Positions 1 through 9,141 of a DNA stretch of 64,000 bases are shown here, in pieces. A program made the translations under genes and the position numbers. The DNA is from Salipaludibacillus keqinensis (GTDB lineage Bacteria; Bacillota; Bacilli; Bacillales; Salisediminibacteriaceae), in contig NZ_PDOD01000002.1 in the NCBI RefSeq assembly GCF_003226325.1, forward strand, positions 372,001-436,000, written 5' to 3'. How positions within the stretch are numbered: position 1 is the stretch's first letter; every line of letters begins with the position of its first letter. The notes below the pieces were generated by a model. It worked only from the letters and a program-made list of their open reading frames with translations. It searched no databases and was not told the DNA's origin.

Positions 1-82
1 GCTATACTTCTTTTAGCTGTAAGTTGGTTTGAAAATTAAGACAGGTATCTAACTTCACCTTGGAAGGGTAACAGAACTGTTA

Positions 83-769
83 CTAAGACATAAAAATGCG
101 TACGTGCAGCCGTTCATGCTTCATCTGTGCTATTTCAAGTCCGGGGCTTACTGCAGCCAGATCTTCCTCAGACAGCTCCATGATTTTTCTTGTACTTTCT
201 TCGATCACAGGCTGGATTTCCACCAGCAGCTTCTGTCCATTGGTCTGTCCAAGCGGGATACCTCGGACAGCATTCTGAACAAGGGAATTAATCGTTGAAA
301 ATAAATATGTCTGCAGCGCCGTATGCTTATCTACTTCGAGATGAAATGCGACTGCTGAAAAAACAAGGGCTGAATGTCCGTAAGCTTTTTTTTCTTTCAT
401 ATTCTTAATATATTTTTCCAGAATCGGTTCGGGGTAAAGTTCGTAGCAGAGCTTTGCCATCCGTTCCCCCATCCGCTGATTGCCAAGCCTTGTTTCTTTA
501 GAGAGACAGGACGCAAACAGCAGCTCGTCCAGATGAAAAAAAGCTGCTTCGTTTTTTTCTTCCAGTGCTTCCCTGGCAAGGCGGCAGGCAAGTCCATCTA
601 CATATACCAGCTGCTTTTGCAGGTAAACATTCAGCGCTTCAGAAAATGTTTGCTTGTCTTTAATAACTTCTTCCTGAATGTAAGTTTCCAGCCCGAAAGA
701 GTGTGAAAAAGCCCCGGAAGGAAAATTGGAATCGCTGAATTGCAAAAGCGGCAGCAGTCGGTTAATCAT
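83..769 (-). CDS. ureF: Urease accessory protein UreF
   Basis: UreF works with UreD/H and UreG to deliver nickel and CO2 to the urease active site in the cytoplasm. The protein has the family's N-terminal pattern ([20 protein letters not shown] at about residues 4-23) and the C-terminal [12 protein letters not shown] segment, at 228 residues, the usual size. I start it at the ATG at 769, whose ATGATTAA overlaps the ureE stop; the TTG at 781 would lie further inside ureE and has no better ribosome site. It is the last urease gene visible; ureG and ureD would be expected beyond the left edge. A perfect 16-bp palindrome (68-83) abuts the stop codon but has no T-run, so it is a poor terminator. 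Confidence 0.95.
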   Translation of the reverse strand: MINRLLPLLQFSDSNFPSGAFSHSFGLETYIQEEVIKDKQTFSEALNVYLQKQLVYVDGLACRLAREALEEKNEAAFFHLDELLFASCLSKETRLGNQRMGERMAKLCYELYPEPILEKYIKNMKEKKAYGHSALVFSAVAFHLEVDKHTALQTYLFSTINSLVQNAVRGIPLGQTNGQKLLVEIQPVIEESTRKIMELSEEDLAAVSPGLEIAQMKHERLHVRIFMS

Positions 770-1208
770 GAGAATGCCCAATATGACGGAATGCTTTTCT
801 CACTTTACGATTTTCTCTCTTATAAGGAATTTCAAGCTCTTTAAGAAGTTTTTCCACCAGGTAATCATACTGGACAAGCATCTCTTCTCCCTCAAACTGT
901 GCTGGAAGATGACGGTTGCCAAGCTGATGTGCAATATCCCCCATCTGTTGTATGGAAATCGGCTGAATGGCCAGCAAATCATCTTTTGTAACACTTACAA
1001 CGATCATGTTATTGTCATCTTGAAATAAAATATCTCCATCTGCTAGTTCTCTGTTTTCCGGAAGCCGGATACCAATTTCTTTTCCATGATCCGTGGTCAC
1101 TCGCTGAATCCTTTTCACCAGCTCATCGCTTTCCATGTAAACGCGTTCTAAGTGGGGGGGTTGCTCGGTTGTTGTGGATAGATTGCCTACTATTTTCTCA
1201 ATTATCAT
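762..1208 (-). CDS. ureE: Urease accessory protein UreE (nickel metallochaperone)
   Basis: UreE binds nickel and passes it to the urease maturation complex. This 148-residue protein has the UreE N-terminal domain ([10 protein letters not shown]) and the central [12 protein letters not shown] motif near residues 90-101, characteristic of the family. The C-terminus ends HIGHSHD, a very short histidine tail compared with the His-rich tails of some enterobacterial UreE proteins. The ATG at 1208 follows GAGGTGAAGG. The gene lies 11 bp after ureC and overlaps the ureF start, so it is translated within the ureABCEF operon. Confidence 0.95.
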   Translation of the reverse strand: MIIEKIVGNLSTTTEQPPHLERVYMESDELVKRIQRVTTDHGKEIGIRLPENRELADGDILFQDDNNMIVVSVTKDDLLAIQPISIQQMGDIAHQLGNRHLPAQFEGEEMLVQYDYLVEKLLKELEIPYKRENRKVRKAFRHIGHSHD

Positions 1209-1219
1209 ATGCCTTCACC

Positions 1220-2929
1220 TCAAAATAAAAAATACCGCTGACCCATAGGAACTTCTTCTACAGGATCACAGATAATGACGTTGCCGTCTACTTTCACTTC
1301 ATAAGTCTGGGGATCCACTTCGATTAGTGGAGTTTCTCCGTTTAACTTCATAGAAGCTTTCGTCAGGTTCCTCGTGTTTTTCACTGGTTTTACTAGTTTT
1401 TCAAGACCTAGTTCCTTCTTAATGCCGGCTCTTTCCGCCGCTTGGGAAACAAATGTTATGGATGTCTGATGTTTGGCTTTTCCAAAAGATGAAAACATCG
1501 GACGGTACAGGACCGGCTGCGGTGTAGGGATGCTTGCATTTGGATCTCCCATTACACTATGTGCAATCATACCTCCCTTTATAATTAACTCAGGCTTTAC
1601 ACCGAAAAATGCAGGATCCCAAACTACAAGATCAGCGAATTTCCCTTTTTCAATAGAACCTATCTCGTCAGACATTCCGTGCACAATCGCGGGATTAATC
1701 GTATATTTGGCAATATATCTCTTCACCCGATGATTATCCCCTACTCCTTCATCCCCTGCCATATTTCCGAATTGTTTTTTCATTTTATCTGCTGTCTGCC
1801 ATGTACGGCTGATTACTTCTCCGACCCGTCCCATAGCCTGGGAGTCAGACGAAATAATACTAAAGACCCCCATATCGTGAAGAATATCTTCTGCAGCGAT
1901 CGTTTCTTTTCTTATACGGGAATCGGCAAATGCGATATCCTCTGGTACACTCGGGTCCAAATGGTGGCATACCATCAGCATATCCATGTGTTCCTCCAAT
2001 GTATTTACGGTAAAGGGTCTTGTGGGATTGGTGGAAGAAGGGAGAATGTTCGGTTCTCCTGCCGCTTTAATAATATCGGGTGCGTGACCTCCTCCAGCTC
2101 CTTCTGTGTGATACGTATGGATTACGCGACCGTCAATTGCAGCGAGCGTATCTTCTACAAACCCGCCTTCATTCAGAGTATCTGTATGTATAGCTACCTG
2201 CACATCATATTCATCCGCAGTACTCAAGCACGCATCAATCGCTGCGGCTGTTGTTCCCCAGTCCTCGTGGAGCTTCAAGCCTACTGCTCCTGCTTCCACC
2301 TGCTCTGCTAGGGCTTCTTTTCCGGAACTATTTCCTTTTCCAAGAAAACCCAGATTCATTGGGAACTCTTCCGCAGCCTCCAACATTCGGTGAATATTCC
2401 ATTTTCCTGGCGTACAAGTGGTAGCATTTGTTCCGGTAGCGGGCCCTGTACCGCCTCCTACCATTGTGGTAACTCCGGAAGAAAGAGCCGTTTCAATCTG
2501 CTGTGGACTCACAAAATGAATATGAGCATCCATGCCGCCTGCAGTTACGATTTTTCCTTCCGCGGCAATGACTTCTGTAGAAGCACCTATTACAATATCA
2601 ACCTTGTCCATCAATAACGGATTGCCTGCTTTTCCAATAGCCGTGATTCTTCCATCTTTTACACCGATGTCAGCCTTATAAATACCGGTATAATCAACAA
2701 TAATGGCGTTTGTGAGTACGAGATCCACGCTTTCTTCCCGAAGAGCCAGCGGGTGCTGGCCCATTCCGTCCCGGATCACTTTCCCGCCTCCAAATTTTAC
2801 TTCATCACCGTATACTGCATAATCTTTTTCAATTTCGATAAATAAATCTGTATCTGCAAGGCGTACAGCGTCCCCGGTTGTTGGACCAAACATGTCCGCA
2901 TACTGCTTTCTTGACATTTTAAAACTCAT
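1220..2929 (-). CDS. ureC: Urease subunit alpha UreC
   Basis: This is the catalytic subunit that hydrolyses urea to ammonia and carbamate. All catalytic residues are visible from the chosen start: nickel ligands His136 and His138 (MDAHIHF), carbamylated Lys219 ([12 protein letters not shown]), His248, His274, Asp362 ([11 protein letters not shown]), and the flap with Cys321-His322-His323 ([12 protein letters not shown]). The length of 569 residues is normal for bacterial UreC. I choose the ATG at 2929 because AGGGGGAAG sits about 7 bases upstream and the N-terminus [16 protein letters not shown] fits the family; the longer reading starting at 2959 would lie inside ureB. The start overlaps the ureB stop, indicating translational coupling. 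Confidence 0.97.
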   Translation of the reverse strand: MSFKMSRKQYADMFGPTTGDAVRLADTDLFIEIEKDYAVYGDEVKFGGGKVIRDGMGQHPLALREESVDLVLTNAIIVDYTGIYKADIGVKDGRITAIGKAGNPLLMDKVDIVIGASTEVIAAEGKIVTAGGMDAHIHFVSPQQIETALSSGVTTMVGGGTGPATGTNATTCTPGKWNIHRMLEAAEEFPMNLGFLGKGNSSGKEALAEQVEAGAVGLKLHEDWGTTAAAIDACLSTADEYDVQVAIHTDTLNEGGFVEDTLAAIDGRVIHTYHTEGAGGGHAPDIIKAAGEPNILPSSTNPTRPFTVNTLEEHMDMLMVCHHLDPSVPEDIAFADSRIRKETIAAEDILHDMGVFSIISSDSQAMGRVGEVISRTWQTADKMKKQFGNMAGDEGVGDNHRVKRYIAKYTINPAIVHGMSDEIGSIEKGKFADLVVWDPAFFGVKPELIIKGGMIAHSVMGDPNASIPTPQPVLYRPMFSSFGKAKHQTSITFVSQAAERAGIKKELGLEKLVKPVKNTRNLTKASMKLNGETPLIEVDPQTYEVKVDGNVIICDPVEEVPMGQRYFLF

Positions 2930-3251
2930 CCGCAGCTTCCCCCTTCTGTACAGCTCCATTCACTTTATTCTGGAAACCGTAGATTTCCTGCTTTCCAGAA
3001 AAAGAAACAAGATGAATTTCCTTTTCATCCCCAGGTTCAAAGCGCACCGCTGTTCCTGCAGGGATGTTCAGGTGCTTTCCGAAAGCCTTTTCCCGGTCAA
3101 AATGTAGGAAACTGTTTGCTTCATAAAAATGAAAGTGGGATCCGACTTGTATGGGCCGATCCCCGCGGTTCAGCACTGTTACTACTACCGGCACCTTATC
3201 TGCATTGCAAATTAACGGTTCTTTTTTCAAAATATATTCACCTGGTATCAT
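2919..3251 (-). CDS. ureB: Urease subunit beta UreB
   Basis: This is the structural beta subunit of the three-subunit bacterial urease. It starts [16 protein letters not shown] and carries the typical [19 protein letters not shown] segment (about residues 30-48) and [17 protein letters not shown]. The 110 residues match the normal size. A strong AGGAGG precedes the ATG at 3251. It lies 15 bp after ureA and overlaps ureC by 11 bp. The gene order ureA-B-C-E-F is the standard Gram-positive arrangement. Confidence 0.96.
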   Translation of the reverse strand: MIPGEYILKKEPLICNADKVPVVVTVLNRGDRPIQVGSHFHFYEANSFLHFDREKAFGKHLNIPAGTAVRFEPGDEKEIHLVSFSGKQEIYGFQNKVNGAVQKGEAADEF

Positions 3252-3266
3252 CCAGTTCTCCTCCTT

Positions 3267-3569
3267 TTACTGTATGGGATTATGTACCGTAACGAGTTTG
3301 GTTCCGTCAGGAAAAGTTGCCTCAACTTGAATATCCTTAATCATTTCCGGAATTCCTTCCATTACGTCTTCGCGCGACAAAATGGTTGTTCCAAACTGCA
3401 TCAGTTCCGCCACAGACCTTCCTTCACGTGCACCTTCAACCACTTCATAGGTGAGAATGGCTACAGATTCAGGATAATTAAGTTTCAATCCTTTTGCTTG
3501 CCGTCTTCTTGCTACATCGGCCGCCGTAACAACGAGCAGTTTTTCCATTTCTCTTGATGTCAGCTTCAT
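3267..3569 (-). CDS. ureA: Urease subunit gamma UreA
   Basis: This is the small gamma subunit of urease, 100 residues, exactly the usual length. It begins [23 protein letters not shown] and contains [21 protein letters not shown] and [18 protein letters not shown], all family signatures. The ATG at 3569 follows AAAGGAG; upstream in-frame codons up to 3617 are not needed and break the conserved N-terminus. About 250 bp separate it from the transporter genes upstream on the same strand. I see no strong terminator there, so read-through from the urea transporter is possible. Confidence 0.96.
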   Translation of the reverse strand: MKLTSREMEKLLVVTAADVARRRQAKGLKLNYPESVAILTYEVVEGAREGRSVAELMQFGTTILSREDVMEGIPEMIKDIQVEATFPDGTKLVTVHNPIQ

Positions 3570-3819
3570 AACCGTGCTCCTTTCTTTACAGTTGCATGAG
3601 CTCCAAGCATTACGCATCCAACTTCTTTTTTCCCAAAGTCAGCCTGGACAACTGTAATAAAATCCTTTAAAAAACATCCATTAAAGATAACTGAGACTTA
3701 TTAATACGCTCTTCATATTTTATTAAATACAGAATTGACAGAATATTAGTATACTATAAATCGCAGTAAAACAGCGAAGAAAATCTTCTGCTTTTCTATT
3801 AAGGTAAAGATTATTACGG

Positions 3820-4059
3820 TTATTCCGTTGCTTTTTTCTTATCCAGATAGTATTCCACCCATGGTCGTACAGCAATATATAGACCCCCAATAACGAGCCA
3901 GGAAAAAGCAAGATAGGTCCATCCTGTAAAAAAGGCGAGGCTATACGTATAGCCAGTTATAAACATTACACCGGGAAATGCAAAAATCAAAACAAACGTC
4001 AAACCAATAGCCCATCTTGTAACTGATTTTGTATCTTTTTTCAGCTGTTTATCTCTCAT
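3820..4059 (-). CDS. Small two-helix membrane protein paired with the urea symporter
   Basis: A 79-residue protein with a basic N-terminus (MRDKQLKKDTKSVTRW) and two predicted membrane helices (about residues 17-37 and 43-65). It starts 3 bp after the stop of the symporter gene, and its ribosome site GAGGTGG lies in the last codons of that gene, so the two are translationally coupled. Small hydrophobic partners are known for several sodium:solute symporters (for example DUF485 and DUF4212 proteins), but those usually precede the large subunit; here it follows. I infer that it is an accessory subunit of the transporter. The exact family is not recognised. Confidence 0.75.
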   Translation of the reverse strand: MRDKQLKKDTKSVTRWAIGLTFVLIFAFPGVMFITGYTYSLAFFTGWTYLAFSWLVIGGLYIAVRPWVEYYLDKKKATE

Positions 4060-4062
4060 TGC

Positions 4063-5613
4063 TTAAACCACCTCACTTTTCACTTCAACTGGGTCTCCAA
4101 CATCTACAACCTCTTCATCAAAGCTCTTGAATTCATCTTTCATAGCTTCGAAATCAAATTCTTCATTCGCAAGCAGCGCATGTCCAATAGCTATCGTACC
4201 GCTTACTGCAAAAACAGTCAGATTGCCAGCGAGCATCACATGTAATTCTTGCAATGCTGCTACGCTGATGGCTCCCATTGTGAAGTAAGCCGTACTAAAC
4301 CATACAGAAACTCCGGAAATCATTCCTAATAATGCACCGTAAAAACAACCACCATTTGTGGCTCTTTTCGAGAGAAGTCCGAGCGTCAGCGGAATAACCG
4401 CCCCACTTATAAAAATACCCATTGCCATATAAACAAATCCCAGTCCGATACCTATCTGGAGCAGTCCTACTGCAAGAACGCCCATTCCGAGACCCGTGCT
4501 GAGCGTAATCAGACGGGAAACTCTTAACGTCTTTACACTTCCTGCAAGTGGATTAATCGAACGGCGATAAATATCCGTAACGACAATATTTGTAATTGCT
4601 GTTAGTTCTGCTGCCCCCGTGGACATTACCGCCATAAAAAGCATTACCAGAAAGAGAATAGACCCTGTCGCTCCGAGAAGATGCTCTGCCATCATCGGAG
4701 CAGAGGCATCAGGATCACCTATATTTAAACCAAGCCCTGCCGCTGATACACCGAGAAAGGTCGCAATCGCAAAAGGAATCGCAAACCAGGCAAGACCTCC
4801 ATAGATATACGCCTTGGACGCAGCTCCGTCTTTACTTGCGATCGCCCGCTGCCAGTACGACTGGTCCACGAACACCGCACCGAAATTCCCGATAATATTA
4901 ATGATGCCGAACATTAAACCAGAGATGGAAGCCATCGTAATCATTTCCGAAGATGCAGGCATGGAAGCAAGTCCTTCATATACTGTTTCTACTCCAAACT
5001 GTACGTAGACAACTGTAGCAAAAATGGTAAGAATCACAAAAATCATGACCGTGTTGAGATAGTCGGCAATAAAGGAAGCTTTCAATCCGCCGATCATCGT
5101 GTAGATCGTAAAAGTTAATGGAATCAGTAATGCTGCTGCATATATATTCATTCCTGTTAATGAATTTAACGCCAACGCTCCACCAAGGATCACCATCGCC
5201 GTTACAATAATATTTGTCATTAAAGCAAACATCATCATAAGCCGGTGGTTCTTTTGATCAAAACGCTTTCCGATAAATTCTAAAAATGTGTGCGCTTTGG
5301 GTGCTTTTCGCTTCAAATGCAGTGCCACAATCGCAAAAAGCAGTACTTGAATACATGCTCCGGCTGCGTACCAATAAGGCCCGCTGATCCCGTATTGAAA
5401 CCCCGTGGAAGAAGACATCATCAATGTTGCAGCCCAGGTCCAGGCAGCAATAATAGAAGCACTTGCCAGCCCTACCCCCACGTTCCGGCCGGCAGTACTA
5501 TACTGCTCAGCAGTCATTTTGGTTTTTCGTCTCCACTGCATGATCAGTGTCAAACTTATAAAAAACACTCCAAAAATTAACAAAATCATATAGCCTGTCA
5601 TTGACGTTAACAT
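4063..5613 (-). CDS. Sodium:solute symporter, DUR3-type urea transporter
   Basis: A 516-residue protein with about 13-14 membrane helices of the SSS family. The region around residues 34-110 (AGRNVGVGLASASIIAAWTW, then SSTGFQYGISGPYWYAAGA and KRKAPKAHTFLEF) resembles the fungal and plant DUR3 urea/sodium symporters. Together with the adjacent urease operon this makes urea the likely substrate. I start it at the ATG at 5613, preceded by AGGAGG at 5620-5625 (complement); the 43 extra residues of the longer frame lack membrane or family character. A cre-like site lies about 160 bp upstream. An acetate or other SSS substrate cannot be excluded from sequence alone. Confidence 0.85.
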   Translation of the reverse strand: MLTSMTGYMILLIFGVFFISLTLIMQWRRKTKMTAEQYSTAGRNVGVGLASASIIAAWTWAATLMMSSSTGFQYGISGPYWYAAGACIQVLLFAIVALHLKRKAPKAHTFLEFIGKRFDQKNHRLMMMFALMTNIIVTAMVILGGALALNSLTGMNIYAAALLIPLTFTIYTMIGGLKASFIADYLNTVMIFVILTIFATVVYVQFGVETVYEGLASMPASSEMITMASISGLMFGIINIIGNFGAVFVDQSYWQRAIASKDGAASKAYIYGGLAWFAIPFAIATFLGVSAAGLGLNIGDPDASAPMMAEHLLGATGSILFLVMLFMAVMSTGAAELTAITNIVVTDIYRRSINPLAGSVKTLRVSRLITLSTGLGMGVLAVGLLQIGIGLGFVYMAMGIFISGAVIPLTLGLLSKRATNGGCFYGALLGMISGVSVWFSTAYFTMGAISVAALQELHVMLAGNLTVFAVSGTIAIGHALLANEEFDFEAMKDEFKSFDEEVVDVGDPVEVKSEVV

Positions 5614-6170
5614 TATTTTCCTCCTGTTTTTTCTAACAATACTATTATTCCTATAATTGTTAGATAATTTCCACACTTCAATAAAACGAAGTATACAGGC
5701 GGAAATTTGGTAATTCAAAGCATTTGTAAGGTTATATAACAATCTTTTTCGCGTGAATATTCTCTATTTACGAAAGAAAACGCTTACAAAAATTACCTTT
5801 AAAATAGCTTATATTCTTAGGGGAAGAAGAAAAACAGCAGATAAAAAACGTTGGAAAATACCTTTTTTATTCTTAGTAAAAAATATAGAGAAAATAGATT
5901 AAAAGTGATCTTTCTTAAAGTTTTTTTAAGAGAATCTTAAAAGTAACCCTCGTGATTTATAAATTTTGATCGAGTTCTTTTTTTAAAGACTCGCATTGTC
6001 TTCGATTAGTTGATAACGTTTATTCTTGCTTGCCCATTTAAGGACTATAGTTAGACATTTAACGATTTGAAAAACACGAGAATTATAGGAACACGTTCCC
6101 CATAAACTCCTCCTCATGCTCACGCAATGGGCATGTGATTTTTACGCTAGGGATAAAACAACGATATAAA
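5614..6170. other. Intergenic region upstream of the urea transporter
   Basis: About 560 bp without a convincing gene, AT-rich. It holds the cre-like site at 5775-5788 and, on the minus strand near 6085-6120, a very strong GAGGAGGAG followed by an ATG that opens only a five-codon frame. That could be a leader peptide or the remnant of a lost gene start. Nothing else recognisable. Confidence 0.4.
5775..5788. promoter_or_regulatory. Candidate cre (CcpA) site upstream of the urea transporter
   Basis: AGAAAACGCTTACA matches the Bacillus cre consensus TGWAANCGNTNWCA at 13 of 14 positions, the first T being the mismatch. It lies about 160 bp before the transporter start. Carbon catabolite control of urea use is inferred. 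Confidence 0.5.
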
Positions 6171-6206
6171 AAAACATGCGATTTCACTTAAGAAATCACA
6201 TGTTTT
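6171..6206 (-). terminator. Intrinsic terminator of dapH-dapL
   Basis: A 15-bp stem (AAAACATGCGATTTC / GAAATCACATGTTTT, one G-U pair) with a 6-base loop, followed on the minus strand by a run of seven T. It lies just after the dapL stop. Confidence 0.85.
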
Positions 6207-6233
6207 GCCTGTGAAGTATTCTGCATTTGCCCG

Positions 6234-7379
6234 TTACTTACTAGCTAGAAACTCCGTCAAATAATTTACTGCAACGGACAGGGCTTTTTCGTCTGGGTTC
6301 AATTTATTGGAATGGAGTCCGTGCTCACTGTTCACCCCAAGCCAGAACATGACACCTGGAATTTCTTCTAGAAAATAGCCGAAATCTTCTCCCGTCATCG
6401 CTTTATCACAATCTTCGAACGTCACATGCTGAGAATTCTCAGCGCTCTGGACAAACGCCTCAGTCAAGTCAGCGTCATTGAAAACTTGGCAATAATTCGC
6501 TCCGTAGTCAATGGAGAGTTGGCATTGAAAACTTTCTTCAATCCCTCGGGCCATTCCTTCGATTCGTGATTTGATTTCATTCATAGACTCAATGGACAAT
6601 GTGCGGATCGTCCCTTCTATTCGAGCCTTTTCAGCGATAATGTTTTGTTTTGTCCCTGCTTCTATTTTTCCAATTGTCACTACGGCAGAGTCAAGCGGGG
6701 AAATATTTCTTGCTACGATGCTTTGCAATTGGGTCACATAATGACTCGCTGCAACGACCATATCTTCAGTGGCATGAGGGTAAGCCGCATGCCCGCCTTT
6801 ACCAAGAAAATCAATAAATAACTCACTCGTGTTAGCGAAGAGAATCCCTGGTTTCGTAGCGACCGTTCCAACTGGTAACTCGGGAGCAATATGGAGTGCG
6901 TACATTTCTTCCGGCTTCCAAGTCTGAAATTCTTCAGAAGCAAGAAGTGGTTTCGCTCCACCTGGTCCTTCCTCTGCCGGTTGGAAAACAAAGACGATGT
7001 TTTGCTTAGGCTGATTGACAGCAAAATGTTCAACCAAAGCCATCCCAATCGTCATATGAAAGTCATGACCACAGGCGTGCATCATTCCGTCGTGCGTAGA
7101 TGAAAAAGGAAGGGATGTCTCTTCTACAACTGGAAGACCGTCTATGTCTGCTCGGTAACCGATCGTTTTCGTAGGCTGACTTCCTTTGATTTTCACTAAC
7201 ACACCTGTTTTCCACGTTTTCATCTGTAAATGATCTTGTGGACAGGCTTTTATCACGTCTAAAATAAATTGCTGTGTCTTCGTTTCTTTGAAACCGGGCT
7301 CTGGAATTTGATGAAGCGCCCGGCGTCTAGCCACCAGGCGCTCCTGCAAATTGTGATCTTGTTGATTCATATCGATCAC
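6234..7379 (-). CDS. dapL: N-acetyldiaminopimelate deacetylase
   Basis: An M20-family amidohydrolase that removes acetate from N-acetyl-L,L-diaminopimelate in the acetylase branch of lysine and peptidoglycan precursor synthesis. Visible motifs are [11 protein letters not shown] (metal ligand Asp), [13 protein letters not shown] (metal-binding Cys/His), [10 protein letters not shown] (catalytic Glu), and [15 protein letters not shown] near the C-terminus. At 381 residues it is the size of B. subtilis YkuR. The GTG at 7379 overlaps the dapH stop (GTGA); an ATG nine bases later (7370) is an alternative start, and neither has a clear ribosome site, as expected for coupled translation. It ends just before a strong terminator. 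Confidence 0.92.
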   Translation of the reverse strand: MIDMNQQDHNLQERLVARRRALHQIPEPGFKETKTQQFILDVIKACPQDHLQMKTWKTGVLVKIKGSQPTKTIGYRADIDGLPVVEETSLPFSSTHDGMMHACGHDFHMTIGMALVEHFAVNQPKQNIVFVFQPAEEGPGGAKPLLASEEFQTWKPEEMYALHIAPELPVGTVATKPGILFANTSELFIDFLGKGGHAAYPHATEDMVVAASHYVTQLQSIVARNISPLDSAVVTIGKIEAGTKQNIIAEKARIEGTIRTLSIESMNEIKSRIEGMARGIEESFQCQLSIDYGANYCQVFNDADLTEAFVQSAENSQHVTFEDCDKAMTGEDFGYFLEEIPGVMFWLGVNSEHGLHSNKLNPDEKALSVAVNYLTEFLASK

Positions 7380-8092
7380 TTATTAAGCTTTCTTAGTTCT
7401 TGCTTGATTTCCGTTTTGCCTTTTGTACGATCGTCAATTTCTTTAATGACTTTCGCTGGCGTTCCAGCAACAACCGTGTTAGGCGGTACGTCTTCTGTTA
7501 CAATTGCTCCAGCTGCAACAACTGCACCTGCTCCAACTGTTACACCTTCAAGGACAACAGCGTTCGCTCCAACGACAACACCGTCTTCTACGATAACAGG
7601 TTTAGCAGAAGGTGGTTCAATGACACCAGCCAATACAGCGCCTGCTCCAATGTGACAGTTCTTTCCTACAGTAGCTCTTCCGCCAAGGACAGCGTTCATG
7701 TCGATCATCGTTCCTTCTCCAACGACTGAACCGATATTGATGGAAGCACCCATCATGATCACCGCTGAATCACCAATTTGAACCTGCTCACGAATAAACG
7801 CGCCTGGCTCGATACGAGCGTGGATATTTTTCATATCTAACAACGGAATCGCAGAGTTGCGACGATCGTTTTCAACAACGAAGTCTTCCACTTTTGACTC
7901 GTTATCTTTCAACGCTTGCTGAATGTCTTTCCACTCACCGAAAAGAACACCCGTATTCCCTTGAATAAATGATTTCGTGTTTGAACCGAAATCGATTCCG
8001 TCCAAGTCACCTTTAATATGTACTTTTACTGGTGTTGATTTCTCACTATTTGAGATAAAGCTAATGATTTCATTTGCATCCATTTGTTTCAT
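7376..8092 (-). CDS. dapH: Tetrahydrodipicolinate N-acetyltransferase
   Basis: This enzyme acetylates tetrahydrodipicolinate with acetyl-CoA, the first step of the acetylase branch of diaminopimelate synthesis. The 238 residues comprise an N-terminal alpha/beta domain (about 1-85) and a left-handed beta-helix built of hexapeptide repeats (about 88-210: [48 protein letters not shown] and so on). The ATG at 8092 has AGGAGG eight bases upstream; the six extra codons upstream would start on top of that site. Operon with dapL; the pair matches B. subtilis ykuQ-ykuR. Confidence 0.94.
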   Translation of the reverse strand: MKQMDANEIISFISNSEKSTPVKVHIKGDLDGIDFGSNTKSFIQGNTGVLFGEWKDIQQALKDNESKVEDFVVENDRRNSAIPLLDMKNIHARIEPGAFIREQVQIGDSAVIMMGASINIGSVVGEGTMIDMNAVLGGRATVGKNCHIGAGAVLAGVIEPPSAKPVIVEDGVVVGANAVVLEGVTVGAGAVVAAGAIVTEDVPPNTVVAGTPAKVIKEIDDRTKGKTEIKQELRKLNK

Positions 8093-8190
8093 GAATAATT
8101 CCTCCTTCAAATCTTAGAACTCCTTTTCATCATAGACATTTCAACAAAAAAATGCAATGGAAGAGGCGTCTAGAAATGACAAAAAACACG

Positions 8191-8217
8191 AAAACCGGCT
8201 TCTTGGCTGCCGGTTTT
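8191..8217 (-). terminator. Intrinsic terminator
   Basis: Nine-bp GC-rich stem AAAACCGGC / GCCGGTTTT with a nine-base loop, T-rich on the minus strand after the stem. It sits 17 bp after the stop of the secreted protein gene at 8234. Confidence 0.8.
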
Positions 8218-8233
8218 CTCATCGTTTATCTAT

Positions 8234-8824
8234 TCATTGTGAAAATAACCCTTTTTCTGTGAACCAAACGACTTGGATCGTCGATTGTTCATCTGCTCTT
8301 TCGATCATCAATTCATGATCGCCACTTTCATAAATCTCATTCCAATAGCCGTCCATTTCGTTTACCCCTTTATGAATCGCTTGTTCATCAGCAAGCTCGT
8401 CCAAGTCTTTTCTTACTTGCTCTGGGAGGGCATCTCCCCTAACCGCAATGGCTACAATAGTTTCCGTTTCTGGACCCGTAAAATAAGTCGCGTGATCATA
8501 TATGTAATAAGGGCCGCCTTCAAAATATCCTTCTTCCAATGGCTTTCCTTCGATCTCTATGATTGTTGCGATGGACTTACCAAGGTCTGCACGTGCAAAA
8601 TCTACGAAGTCTGTTCCTTGTCCAGAATCATTCATTTCAAGATGGAATGAATCACTTTCGGTTATATGCGTGAGTTCTTCTCGATTGTTTTCTTTAAGAA
8701 CTGCCTGTTGGGCCTTGTCCGATTGATGGCTCAAGACAGTTATAGTATCTACACTGAACATGAAGCTAGATAATAACAGAAAGACTAAAACAACAGAAAA
8801 AAGAACATTTTTATGTATCATCAT
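8234..8824 (-). CDS. Secreted or membrane-anchored protein, DUF4309-like
   Basis: 196 residues with an N-terminal signal or anchor helix (residues 5-25, VLFSVVLVFLLLSSFMFSV) and an extracytoplasmic domain of about 120 residues. The pattern LGKSIATIIEIEGKP followed by GGPYYIYDHATYFTGPE resembles DUF4309 (B. subtilis YjgB), but I assign it only loosely. There is no cysteine for lipidation. It is acidic outside the helix. GAGAGGG precedes the start. Single-gene unit with its own terminator; function unknown. Confidence 0.7.
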   Translation of the reverse strand: MMIHKNVLFSVVLVFLLLSSFMFSVDTITVLSHQSDKAQQAVLKENNREELTHITESDSFHLEMNDSGQGTDFVDFARADLGKSIATIIEIEGKPLEEGYFEGGPYYIYDHATYFTGPETETIVAIAVRGDALPEQVRKDLDELADEQAIHKGVNEMDGYWNEIYESGDHELMIERADEQSTIQVVWFTEKGLFSQ

Positions 8825-8952
8825 AGCTATACCCTCTCCATCTCATTTCGTATTGTAATATAATTGTAACATTAAAGAAATATAAATGAAATGGTGTTTT
8901 TAATATTCTGATAAATGGTCAGGTAAAATGATAGAAAGGGTTTAATACGCCG

Positions 8953-9054
8953 GACAAACCTCGGAACGGCGGAGCTCTTTTGTCCCTTTTTTGCTTGTTT
9001 CGAGACAAACCTCAGTACAACGAGGTTCGTTTGTCCCCTTTATCCTTCCTAAAA
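8953..9054. repeat. Array E: two copies of a 51-bp palindromic repeat
   Basis: GACAAACCTC occurs at 8953 and again at 9004, exactly 51 bp apart. Each copy opens an inverted repeat that closes with TTTGTC (the second reads GACAAACCTC ... GAGGTTCGTTTGTC). It lies between a secreted-protein gene and an HD-GYP gene. The 12-mer TTCGAGACAAAC at 8999-9010 also occurs, inverted, in the array at 17.65-17.99 kb (17805-17816). Confidence 0.7.
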
Positions 9055-9107
9055 TCGAAAGAAACGCATCCACAAATCAAAGATCTATTATTTCCTAAAA
9101 AGCGAAA

Positions 9108-9135
9108 AAAACCAGACACCTAAGCGTCTGGTTTT
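9108..9135 (-). terminator. Intrinsic terminator of the HD-GYP gene
   Basis: Stem AAACCAGAC / GTCTGGTTT with an eight-base loop and a T-run on the minus strand, directly after the stop at 9142. Confidence 0.85.
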
Positions 9136-9141
9136 GTGAAA

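Noticed and set aside
68-83. 16-bp palindrome GTAACAGAACTGTTAC as terminator after ureF
   Set aside because: No T-run follows, and ureG and ureD would normally continue downstream.
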